From: Pseudomonadota bacterium
GTDB taxonomy: Bacteria; Pseudomonadota; Alphaproteobacteria; Rhodobacterales; Rhodobacteraceae
NCBI GenBank assembly: GCA_027623875.1
Contig: JAQBUS010000132.1
Coordinates: forward strand, 1-5,040
Direction of reading: 5' to 3'
DNA length: 5,040 nt
Shown: positions 1 to 4,930 of the stretch, piece after piece
How positions within the stretch are numbered: the stretch's first letter is position 1
Layout: every line of letters begins with the position of its first letter
Translations under genes and position numbers: made by a program
The notes under the pieces: generated by a model
Seen by the model: the letters and a program-made list of their open reading frames with translations, nothing else
Told to the model about the DNA's origin: nothing
The model's database searches: none

Positions 1-67
1 AGTCTTTGAAGAGTAATACTTTTTAATGAAAAAATTTATTATATATCAAAATATAGTATTTAAGTAT

Positions 68-99
68 AAAATGGGCCGATGACTGATCGAGCCCATTTT
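68..99 (-). terminator. Rho-independent-type terminator after rpmE
   Basis: A long inverted repeat lies 20 nt beyond the rpmE stop codon. The arms AAAATGGGC (68-76) and GCCCATTTT (91-99) are perfectly complementary, and an inner CGAT/ATCG pair (77-80 with 86-89) extends the stem around a GACTG loop with one bulged A at 90. Read in the direction of the operon, the 3' arm ends in CCCATTTT followed by an AT-rich stretch (ATACTTAAATA), which suits intrinsic termination. The A/T ends of the arms could work in both directions, but no gene is visible at 1-67, so I assign it to the minus-strand operon. Confidence 0.85.
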
Positions 100-118
100 C
101 AATTTCTTAAAGTTGGAT

Positions 119-340
119 TTAAAATCCTAAACCATCGTATTTATTTTTGAATTTTGAAACCCGGCCACCAGTATCAAGTAATTTTTGGTTTCCACCAGTC
201 CAAGCCGGATGAGCCGATGGATCTATGTCTAAAGACAGTTGATCTCCTTCGGCACCCCATGTCGACTTCATTTGAATAATATCACCGTTTATCATTTTAA
301 CATTGATTACATGATATTCTGGATGTGTATCTGTTTTCAT
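119..340 (-). CDS. rpmE: 50S ribosomal protein L31 (zinc-free form)
   Basis: This gene encodes a 73-residue L31, a small late-assembling protein of the large subunit that in other bacteria bridges the 50S central protuberance and the 30S head. Family hallmarks visible are the start MKTDTHPEYH, STWG near residues 27-30, the core IDPSAHPAWTGG (about 39-50) and the tail GGRVSKFKNKYDGLGF. It has no cysteine at all, so it is the C-minus form that cannot bind zinc; this is common in alphaproteobacteria and need not mean a zinc-regulated paralogue. The ATG at 340 is supported by AAGAAGGA (347-354) six nt upstream. That ribosome binding site overlaps the rplS stop codon (353-355), so the two genes are probably translationally coupled. 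It is the last gene before the terminator at 68-99. Confidence 0.98.
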   Translation of the reverse strand: MKTDTHPEYHVINVKMINGDIIQMKSTWGAEGDQLSLDIDPSAHPAWTGGNQKLLDTGGRVSKFKNKYDGLGF

Positions 341-352
341 GGTCTATCCTTC

Positions 353-736
353 TTATGCTTTAGGCTTAGTCATAGGTTTGTAGTTTGTCTTTTCAGATAT
401 TCGCGCAGATTTTCCTCTTAGAGCTCGCAAGTAATACAATTTAGCTCTTCTCACGCGTCCTCGTCTAACAACTGTGATTTCATCAATATTTGTCGAGTAA
501 AGGGGAAAAACACGCTCAACACCTTCACCAAAAGATATTTTTCTAACTGTGAAGGATCCCGCTATGCCCTTGCCATTATTTCGAGCGATACATACGCCTT
601 CATAATTTTGTACGCGAGAACGAGTGCCCTCAGTTACTTTGTAGCCAACACGGATTGTATCTCCAGCTTTGAAGTCAGGAATAGTTTTTCCTAATGAGGC
701 GATTTGTTCGGCCTCTATTTTTGCAATGAGGTCCAT
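353..736 (-). CDS. rplS: 50S ribosomal protein L19
   Basis: This gene encodes a 127-residue L19, a large-subunit protein near the 30S/50S interface. The family signature is clear: FKAGDTIRVGYKVTEG (about 22-37) and the conserved block RKISFGEGVERVFPLYS (65-81), then VVRRGRVRRAKLYYLRALRGKSARI (89-113, highly basic, rRNA-contacting). Length is close to the usual 115-130 residues, with a short lysine-rich C-terminal tail. The ATG at 736 has a strong Shine-Dalgarno, AAAGGAGG (742-749), five nt upstream of the start. It follows trmD after 62 nt, as in the enterobacterial rpsP-rimM-trmD-rplS operon. The start codon region 729-736 is perfectly complementary to 783-790, just after the trmD stop, which suggests translational control or coupling (listed separately). 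Confidence 0.99.
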   Translation of the reverse strand: MDLIAKIEAEQIASLGKTIPDFKAGDTIRVGYKVTEGTRSRVQNYEGVCIARNNGKGIAGSFTVRKISFGEGVERVFPLYSTNIDEITVVRRGRVRRAKLYYLRALRGKSARISEKTNYKPMTKPKA

Positions 737-790
737 CGGACCCTCCTTTATATGTTGCTCACGTTATACCGTGAAGTTTTTAATGGACCT
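729..790 (-). promoter_or_regulatory. Candidate mRNA structure masking the rplS start
   Basis: In the trmD-rplS gap the mRNA carries AGGUCCAU (790-783) and, 46 nt later, AUGGACCU (736-729), an 8-nt perfect complement that includes the rplS AUG. Inside the enclosed loop sit a 5-bp hairpin UCACG/CGUGA (759-763 with 770-774) and the Shine-Dalgarno AAAGGAGG (742-749). A competing local hairpin pairs GGUCC (742-738) with GGACC (734-730) and also covers the start codon. A ribosome finishing trmD (stop 799-801) would reach the upstream arm, so coupling is plausible. This is inferred from complementarity only. Confidence 0.4.
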
Positions 791-798
791 TAGAGCTC

Positions 799-1620
799 TT
801 AGTCTTCATCCGGGTTCTTATTGCGTTTTTCACTATAAGCCCGCCAGAGGTCAGGTCGCTTTTGTTTAGTTAGCTTTTCAGCTTCTTTTCTCCGCCAACT
901 TTTAATTTTTGCATGATTGCCTGACAGAAGAACGTCTGGCACAGCAAGATCTTTCCAGAGTGCGGTTTTAGTATAATGAGAATGTTCTAGCAACCCATCT
1001 TTGAAACTTTCTTCAACAATGGACATCTGATTCCCAACGACAGTCGGTATAAGCCTTACTGTTGCATCAATCAAGGCCTGAGCTGCTATCTCACCACCAG
1101 TCAAGATAAAGTCGCCAAAGGATACTTCTTCTATGTCGTAATGCTCAATTAACCTTTGATCTATTCCCTCAAATCGCCCGCAAATCAATGTTACTCCAGC
1201 GCCTTTTGCTAAACGGAGTGCTCTGGATTGAGAAAATAGTTTCCCTTTAGGCGATAAATATATAATCGGCCATTCCTGTTGGTTAGAGGGGGTTCCGATA
1301 CTGGCCTGCTCTAGGGCCGCCCCAACTATATCTGCGCGAATAATCATCCCGGCTCCGCCACCATATGGTGTATCATCTACATTACGATGCCTTCCCTCCC
1401 CAAACTTTCGAAGATCAATAGTTTCGATTCCCCACAAGCCCTCATGCAAAGCTTTTCCGACTAAGGATGATCCTAAGACACCAGGAAAAGTTTCTGGAAA
1501 CAGTGTAATAACTTTAGCAATCCAAGCGTCCTTTTTTAAGTAAGATTCTTCCATCAAACTTCGAGGTTTAGTTGATGCACTAATTGACCTGCTACCATGA
1601 GATTTTAATAATTTAGTCAT
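799..1620 (-). CDS. trmD: tRNA (guanine-N1-)-methyltransferase TrmD
   Basis: TrmD is a cytoplasmic SPOUT-class enzyme that uses S-adenosylmethionine to make m1G37 next to the anticodon, preventing +1 frameshifting. The 273-residue product shows the family blocks in order: VITLFPETFPG (37-47), RHRNVDDTPYGGGAGM (77-92), YLSPKGKLF (121-129), CGRFEGIDQR (147-156) and GDFILTGGE (169-177) of the trefoil-knot SAM site, then EESFKDGLLEHSHYT (203-217) and LLSGNHAKIKSWR (231-243). The acidic residue before SF (E204) sits, by eye, where the catalytic Asp of the E. coli enzyme lies. About 32 residues precede the canonical start at W33. I keep the ATG at 1620 because it gives an 8-nt overlap with rimM typical of coupled genes, and because I recall similar extensions in Rhodobacterales. 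No Shine-Dalgarno is visible before 1620 or before the alternative ATG at 1554, so the exact start is less certain than the identity. Confidence 0.97.
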   Translation of the reverse strand: MTKLLKSHGSRSISASTKPRSLMEESYLKKDAWIAKVITLFPETFPGVLGSSLVGKALHEGLWGIETIDLRKFGEGRHRNVDDTPYGGGAGMIIRADIVGAALEQASIGTPSNQQEWPIIYLSPKGKLFSQSRALRLAKGAGVTLICGRFEGIDQRLIEHYDIEEVSFGDFILTGGEIAAQALIDATVRLIPTVVGNQMSIVEESFKDGLLEHSHYTKTALWKDLAVPDVLLSGNHAKIKSWRRKEAEKLTKQKRPDLWRAYSEKRNKNPDED

Positions 1621-2131
1621 CTTGATCTAGTATTTCATTTTCGAAAGACAGGTCAACTATTATACATTGCTTAACAACATCAATAGTGGGAACAATTTCT
1701 TTGGTAAAAGGTAAAAGTAGATTTGTATCACTGATAGTTTTAATTTCAATTATATCTCCTGCACCATGATTTAATACAGCTGATACGGTTCCTAGGCGTT
1801 CACCCCCAGTGTCAAGAACTAATAACCCTATTAAATCCGAGTAGTAATATTCATCATCGGGTAGCGCAGGCAATCGGCTTCTCTCTACGTAGAGCTTTAA
1901 ACCACGTAAGCTATCTGCCTCTCCTTTAGAATTTATTCCTGATAACCTTGCTATGAATCCGTTTTTAATAGGGTTAATAATTTTTAACGTATATGTTTTT
2001 TTATTTTCTGCTTGTAGTGGTGAGTAAATTTGAATGTCAGCCGGATTGGAACAAAATGATTTCAACCGAACTTCGCCTTTAACCCCAAAAGATCCTGCAA
2101 TGGCTCCGACTAGGATCCTGCTATCACTCAT
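1613..2131 (-). CDS. rimM: 16S rRNA processing / 30S maturation factor RimM
   Basis: RimM binds the pre-30S subunit (S19 and the head region) and aids 16S rRNA maturation. The 172-residue product has an N-terminal RimM domain (about 1-85), opening with ILVGAIAGSFGVKGEVRLKSF, and a C-terminal PRC-barrel (about 90-160) with DEYYYSDLIGL, GAGDIIEI and LLPFTKEIVPTID. I place the start at the ATG 2129-2131 because GGAG (2138-2141) lies six nt upstream and homologues begin here. The reading frame stays open to a TTG at 2173, which would add 14 residues, but that TTG has no ribosome binding site. It overlaps trmD by 8 nt (ATGACTAA). The leader between rpsP and rimM holds two long inverted repeats, one able to pair with the Shine-Dalgarno. 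In E. coli rimM and trmD are made at far lower levels than their ribosomal-protein neighbours through translational control, and the same may hold here. Confidence 0.97.
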   Translation of the reverse strand: MSDSRILVGAIAGSFGVKGEVRLKSFCSNPADIQIYSPLQAENKKTYTLKIINPIKNGFIARLSGINSKGEADSLRGLKLYVERSRLPALPDDEYYYSDLIGLLVLDTGGERLGTVSAVLNHGAGDIIEIKTISDTNLLLPFTKEIVPTIDVVKQCIIVDLSFENEILDQDD

Positions 2132-2138
2132 TTGACGC

Positions 2139-2184
2139 TCCAAAGCATATGAGTTCACTAAATGTGCTCCCAAATGCTTTTGGA
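2139..2184 (-). promoter_or_regulatory. Candidate stem sequestering the rimM Shine-Dalgarno
   Basis: In the mRNA, UCCAAAAGCAU (2184-2174) can pair with AUGCUUUGGA (2148-2139), giving ten base pairs with one bulged A. The right arm contains GGA of the rimM Shine-Dalgarno GGAG (2141-2138), so the folded form should block initiation. The left arm can instead form a local hairpin, CCAAA-AGCA-UUUGG (2183-2170), which would free the Shine-Dalgarno. The two are mutually exclusive, as expected for a translational switch or tuned low expression. The evidence is complementarity alone. Confidence 0.45.
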
Positions 2185-2190
2185 TGTGTT

Positions 2191-2237
2191 TTTACCTTTA
2201 TTATTCGACTCACTTTGACATCTCCAGAAAAGGTAAA
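2191..2237 (-). repeat. 9-bp inverted repeat in the rpsP-rimM gap
   Basis: TTTACCTTT (2191-2199) and AAAGGTAAA (2229-2237) are perfect inverted copies separated by 29 nt. The repeat begins 10 nt after the rpsP stop codon. As RNA it would form a moderately stable, AU-rich stem with a large loop. No U-run follows the 3' arm, so it does not look like a terminator. It could protect the 3' end of a processed rpsP message or organise the rimM leader together with the stem at 2139-2184. Confidence 0.4.
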
Positions 2238-2247
2238 GCGTCTTATG

Positions 2248-2706
2248 TTAACTCGCTGGTTTAGCGGTTTCTGGTGCTGCTTCCACCACGACTTCCACTT
2301 CTGGTGCTACTTCCACCACGACTTCCACTTCTGGTGCTGCTTCCACCACGGCAGCAGCTTCTGTCGCCGCAAGTGCTTTCGTAGCTTTTTGTTCAACCCT
2401 ATCTCTTGCTTTTTGTCCTGGTTCACCTTTCTTGAGGTTAACTCTTTCCTTTTTGGCAATAATACCGGCTGCTTCCAACATTCTACTAATTCTATCCGTG
2501 GGTTGCGCACCTTGTCCTAGCCAGTAATTAACGCGCTCAATGTTCATATTAACTCTATCTTCACTGTCTTTTGGAAGAAGAGGATTATAAGTGCCAAGTT
2601 TTTCAACGTATCGTCCATCGCGCGGCATACGACTATCTGCTGCTACTATACGGTAAAAAGGACGTTTCTTAGAGCCGCCACGTGATAGTCTAATTTTCAT
2701 TGCCAT
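2248..2706 (-). CDS. rpsP: 30S ribosomal protein S16 with repeated acidic tail
   Basis: S16 is an early 30S assembly protein binding the 5' and central domains of 16S rRNA. Residues 1-84 are the canonical fold: MAMKIRLSRGGSKKRPFYRI, then VAADSRMPRDGRYVEKLGTYNP (21-42) and NIERVNYWLGQGAQPTDRI (55-73). The total of 152 residues is far longer than E. coli S16 (82). A basic linker (about 85-111, KKERVNLKKGEPGQKARDR) is followed by an Ala/Val/Glu/Pro tail built of a 10-residue repeat, EAAPEVEVVV, then EVAPEVEVVV, then EAAPET (122-147). Alphaproteobacterial S16 proteins often have alanine/glutamate-rich tails, but this neat repeat reflects a DNA tandem repeat (2271-2350). The ATG at 2706 has AGGAGA (2714-2719) upstream with ordinary spacing; a second ATG two codons later is possible. 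It lies 33 nt after the chorismate mutase gene. Confidence 0.98.
   Translation of the reverse strand: MAMKIRLSRGGSKKRPFYRIVAADSRMPRDGRYVEKLGTYNPLLPKDSEDRVNMNIERVNYWLGQGAQPTDRISRMLEAAGIIAKKERVNLKKGEPGQKARDRVEQKATKALAATEAAAVVEAAPEVEVVVEVAPEVEVVVEAAPETAKPAS
2271..2350. repeat. 30-bp tandem repeat in the 3' end of rpsP
   Basis: There are three in-register copies of a 30-bp unit: 2271-2300, 2301-2330 and a partial copy at 2331-2350 (20 bp) that then diverges. Copies 1 and 2 differ by a single base (CTGGTGCTGC versus CTGGTGCTAC) and the partial copy matches copy 1. The unit is a multiple of three and encodes the decapeptide E(A/V)APEVEVVV, so gain or loss of units keeps the frame. The near identity suggests recent duplication by slippage or unequal crossing over. 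Confidence 0.95.
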
Positions 2707-2739
2707 TTTTTATTCTCCTAAAAAAAATTGTTTAAATGA

Positions 2740-3036
2740 TTAAGATTTCTGTTTCTTATGATTTTGTATTACTTCTGTAATTATAAAATTTAGTAGTTTT
2801 TTTGCGAATTCCGGATCTAAATCAGCTGAGTTTGCTAATTTTTCGAGCCGTAAAATCATTAATTTCTCTCGTTCCAAATCTGATGGTGGAAGATCGTATT
2901 CAGCTTTCAATTTCCCGACTGCTTGTGTGTGTTTAAAACGTTCGCCTAGTGTGTAAATTAGAATTGCATCCAGGCGGTCGATGCTTTCACGATGCCCTTT
3001 AAGTATAGTATTTGCTAGTTTTGAGATTTCTGTCAT
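2740..3036 (-). CDS. Monofunctional chorismate mutase, AroQ class
   Basis: This gene encodes a 98-residue all-helical chorismate mutase, which converts chorismate to prephenate at the head of phenylalanine and tyrosine synthesis in the cytosol. It matches a single AroQ (CM_2) domain: RESIDRLDAILIYTLGERFKHTQAVGKLKAEYDLPPSDLEREK, then LDPEFAKKLLNFIITEVIQNHK (spanning 16-94). Comparing with the E. coli P-protein domain by eye, R16, R33, K44, D53, R56 and E57 occupy the positions of the active-site residues R11, R28, K39, D48, R51 and E52. There is no prephenate dehydratase, dehydrogenase, DAHP synthase or ACT domain, and no signal peptide. The ATG at 3036 is preceded by a modest GGTGAG (3040-3045). 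It lies 32 nt after ffh and 33 nt before rpsP, hence co-transcribed, an arrangement I associate with Rhodobacterales. No aromatic-synthesis partner is present in the window. Confidence 0.95.
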   Translation of the reverse strand: MTEISKLANTILKGHRESIDRLDAILIYTLGERFKHTQAVGKLKAEYDLPPSDLEREKLMILRLEKLANSADLDPEFAKKLLNFIITEVIQNHKKQKS

Positions 3037-3068
3037 TTTCTCACCAAGTTAATAAATATTAGTACTGA

Positions 3069-4550
3069 TTATTTTTTCTTTCCAAAGCCTGAAAGGCCAG
3101 GAGGGAGTCCAAAACTTTTAAAGTTTTTAGGGTTTTGCAACATTTTGGAAGCTTCCTCCAGGTTAGAACTTCCCATAGCAGTTAAGTCTGATGGAGCCTC
3201 TCCCTTGCCAAACAGACTTTTCATTGCCTGCTTCAACATTCCGCCCTTACCCATTTTTTTCATCATATCAGACATTTGGCGGTGCATTTTAAGAAGTTTA
3301 TTTAAGTTTGAGACATCAAGTCCTGACCCTGCTGAAATTCTTTTTTTACGAGAAGCTTGCAGAATTTGTGGATTGGCTCTCTCACGTTTTGTCATTGATT
3401 GTATGAGCGCTATCTGCTGTCGGAGCATTTTATCATCGAAACCAGCCTCTTTAGCTTGCGAGGCCATTTTTTTCATTCCTGGGAGCATACCCATCACGCT
3501 TTCCATGCCACCCATCTTCATCATCTGTTCAAGTTGCGCTTTTAGGTCATTCATATTGAATTGACCTTTTTGAAAGCGCCGCATCATTTTTTCTGATTGT
3601 TCTGCTTCAATTGTATCTTGGGCTTTTTCAACCAAGGAAACGATGTCACCCATTCCTAAGATACGTCCAGCGATGCGCTCTGGTTCAAATGTTTCAAGGG
3701 CATCCATTTTTTCGCCAAGCCCAATGAATTTAATTGGTTTTCCAGTAACGGCACGCATCGATAATGCTGCACCCCCACGACCATCGCCATCCATTCTTGT
3801 GAGAACAACACCGGAGACACCTATTTTTGTATCAAATTCTGTAGCTACATTTACAGCATCTTGACCGGTTAATCCGTCCACTACTAAAAGAATTTCTCGG
3901 GGATTTGTTATATCTCGTATAGACTGCACTTCATCCATTAGAACATCATCAATATGAAGTCTTCCGGCAGTGTCCAACATGTAAACGTCGTACCCACCCA
4001 TGGTTGCTTGTTGTTTAGCCCGCCTCGCTATATCAACTGGTCTCTGACCGGCAACAATTGGTAAGGTATCTACACCAATTTGTATTCCTAGGATTGCCAA
4101 CTGCTCCATTGCAGCAGGGCGGTTGACGTCAAGTGACGCCATCAGTACTCGCTTTTTATTTCGCTCTACCAGCCTTTTAGCGAGTTTCGCAGTGGTGGTG
4201 GTTTTCCCTGAACCTTGCAAGCCAACCATTAGTATAGGTGCTGGTGGGTTATCAATCTTTAACGAACCCGTTTCTTCTCCTGGTTCCCCTGCTAGGAAAT
4301 GTTTGAGTTCATCATGGACTATCTTTATTACTTGCTGCCCAGGAGTTATTGATCTCGTTACCTGTTGGCCCCTAGCTTTTTCTTCCACCGCTTTGATAAA
4401 CTCACGGGCTACCTGTAAAGATACGTCAGCTTCTAGTAGGGCAACTCTAACCTCACGTAATGCTGTACTAACGTCGTCGTCAGAAAGAGTACCTTGCTTA
4501 GTTAATTTTCCAAAAACGCCTGAGAGGCGTTCTGATAGATTTTCAAACAA
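3069..4550 (-). CDS. ffh: Signal recognition particle GTPase Ffh (SRP54)
   Basis: Ffh binds signal sequences of nascent membrane proteins, pairs with SRP RNA and, with FtsY, hands ribosomes to the Sec translocon. The 493 residues show an N domain (1 to about 85), a GTPase G domain (about 100-300) with G1 GLQGSGKTTT (110-119), DVNRPAA (141-147), G3 DTAGR (193-197), G4 TRMDGDGRGG (251-260) and GLGE (277-280), and a methionine-rich M domain (about 325-445). The M domain has the finger-loop region MMKMGGMESVMGMLPGM (343-359) and the SRP-RNA-binding segment RKKRISAGSGLDVSNLNKLL (401-420). A C-terminal extension ends in GLPPGLSGFGKKK. Length is slightly above the E. coli protein (453). The start is TTG (4548-4550), chosen because AAAGGAGG (4556-4563) lies five nt upstream and MFENLSERLSGVF is the usual N-terminus. 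It leads the operon behind a structured leader. Confidence 0.99.
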   Translation of the reverse strand: MFENLSERLSGVFGKLTKQGTLSDDDVSTALREVRVALLEADVSLQVAREFIKAVEEKARGQQVTRSITPGQQVIKIVHDELKHFLAGEPGEETGSLKIDNPPAPILMVGLQGSGKTTTTAKLAKRLVERNKKRVLMASLDVNRPAAMEQLAILGIQIGVDTLPIVAGQRPVDIARRAKQQATMGGYDVYMLDTAGRLHIDDVLMDEVQSIRDITNPREILLVVDGLTGQDAVNVATEFDTKIGVSGVVLTRMDGDGRGGAALSMRAVTGKPIKFIGLGEKMDALETFEPERIAGRILGMGDIVSLVEKAQDTIEAEQSEKMMRRFQKGQFNMNDLKAQLEQMMKMGGMESVMGMLPGMKKMASQAKEAGFDDKMLRQQIALIQSMTKRERANPQILQASRKKRISAGSGLDVSNLNKLLKMHRQMSDMMKKMGKGGMLKQAMKSLFGKGEAPSDLTAMGSSNLEEASKMLQNPKNFKSFGLPPGLSGFGKKK

Positions 4551-4563
4551 TTTAGCCTCCTTT
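4551..4563 (-). promoter_or_regulatory. Shine-Dalgarno fixing the TTG start of ffh
   Basis: AAAGGAGG (4556-4563) is a near-perfect anti-16S match, five nt before the TTG at 4550, and no ATG or GTG in frame is better placed. A second Shine-Dalgarno-like sequence, AAGGGAGG (4579-4586), lies 15 nt upstream without a start codon at normal distance. It may be a ribosome standby site or chance. Confidence 0.85.
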
Positions 4564-4613
4564 CGCTTATTTTTGGAACCTCCCTTAAGCAGAGAAGTTA
4601 TTAAAAAGCCTAA

Positions 4614-4688
4614 GATCCCCCACGGGCGTATAACGCTGGTGGGGGTCGATCTCGGCTCTTGCCAAAGACCGGAAGATTTAAGCTTCCG
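4614..4688 (-). promoter_or_regulatory. Structured ffh 5' leader with three hairpins
   Basis: Three inverted repeats are packed into 75 nt upstream of ffh. Hairpin 1 pairs CGGAAG with CTTCCG (4670-4675 with 4683-4688) around a 7-nt loop. Hairpin 2 (4653-4671) has seven pairs, one bulged C and loop GCCA on the plus strand. Hairpin 3 is strong: GA-CCCCCAC (4614-4623, one bulged T) pairs with GTGGGGG-TC (4639-4647), and GCGT/ACGC (4626-4629 with 4633-4636) closes an ATA loop. Hairpins 1 and 2 share 4670-4671, so they compete at their base. In the operon direction a T5 tract follows hairpin 3 only after about 9 nt, so it is at best an imperfect attenuator. I recognise no riboswitch or named RNA family. 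Confidence 0.55.
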
Positions 4689-4702
4689 TATTTAAATATC
4701 CG

Positions 4703-4729
4703 ATTAGAACCTTGACGTCTGTCTGTCAA
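4703..4729 (-). promoter_or_regulatory. Candidate sigma70-type promoter for the ffh operon
   Basis: On the minus strand TTGACA (4724-4729) is a perfect -35 hexamer, followed after 15 nt by TCTAAT (4703-4708), five of six to TATAAT. The 15-nt spacer is shorter than the preferred 17. Initiation would fall near 4696, giving a leader of about 146 nt that contains all three hairpins. No better -10 appears at 16-18 nt spacing (TAATCG at 17 is poor). Confidence 0.5.
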
Positions 4730-4730
4730 G
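4711..4730. promoter_or_regulatory. 20-bp palindrome over the ffh -35 region (possible operator)
   Basis: CTTGAC (4711-4716) and GTCAAG (4725-4730) are perfect inverted half-sites separated by 8 bp (GTCTGTCT). The element covers the candidate ffh -35 hexamer and most of the spacer, the position expected of a dimeric repressor site. It is also about 200 bp upstream of the divergent transporter gene, so it could serve either side. No regulator is encoded in the window. Confidence 0.35.
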
Positions 4731-4740
4731 TAAACCTTTA

Positions 4741-4771
4741 TTGAATATAGTGTGAGTGAAGGTTTTATAAT
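4741..4771 (+). promoter_or_regulatory. Weak candidate promoter for the divergent transporter
   Basis: TATAAT (4766-4771) is a perfect -10 hexamer on the plus strand. The only -35-like partner is TTGAAT (4741-4746), four of six, at a long 19-nt spacing. In such AT-rich intergenic DNA a chance TATAAT is likely, so this is a low-confidence call. Confidence 0.25.
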
Positions 4772-4795
4772 TTACTTGATATAGAATGTTAGTAT

Positions 4796-4821
4796 ACCTC
4801 TGTTAAAAATTTAATAGAGGT
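4796..4821. repeat. 11-bp-stem hairpin in the divergent intergenic region
   Basis: ACCTCTGTTAA (4796-4806) and TTAATAGAGGT (4811-4821) form an 11-bp stem (one G-T pair) around the tetraloop AAAT. No T-run follows on either strand, so it is not a convincing terminator. If the transporter is transcribed from near 4778 it lies in that gene's 5' leader; as DNA it could equally be a protein-binding palindrome. Confidence 0.5.
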
Positions 4822-4930
4822 CGGACATAAATAAAAGCAATAAATACTCAAAACTGAATCTGGAAGGTCGCCTAAAATCAAAACCATAAACATAAATTTA
4901 AGTAAACCGGCTCTTCTTGGGCATTTTGCT

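Noticed and set aside
1..67. Possible additional gene or second terminator left of the operon end
   Set aside because: It is AT-rich with only a weak AATACT/AGTATT repeat (15-20 and 55-60) and no open frame or ribosome binding site.
2132..2173. Upstream TTG start for rimM giving a 14-residue longer protein
   Set aside because: There is no ribosome binding site at the TTG, the added residues do not fit the family N-terminus, and ATG 2131 has GGAG at good spacing.
2149..2520. Plus-strand open frame with a striking FHHDFHFWC repeat
   Set aside because: The repeat is simply the reverse reading of the 30-bp repeat in rpsP; no start signal supports it.
2720..2727. Run of eight T (minus strand) before rpsP, possibly a terminator tail
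   Set aside because: No GC-rich stem precedes it; it lies just upstream of the rpsP Shine-Dalgarno and looks like an AT-rich spacer.
3145..3564. 139-codon plus-strand open frame opposite the Ffh M domain
   Set aside because: It is a shadow of methionine/lysine-rich ffh codons, with no protein family features.
4605..4690. Possible SRP RNA (ffs) or 6S RNA beside ffh
   Set aside because: The conserved SRP RNA apical sequence (GGTCAGG... GGAAGGAAGCAGCC type) is absent on both strands and the hairpins do not stack into one long rod; it is kept only as an unassigned leader.
4123..4695. 190-codon open frame on the plus strand, antisense to the start of ffh
   Set aside because: It lies opposite the highly conserved ffh coding region, has no ribosome binding site or recognisable domain, and its composition is that expected of a shadow frame.
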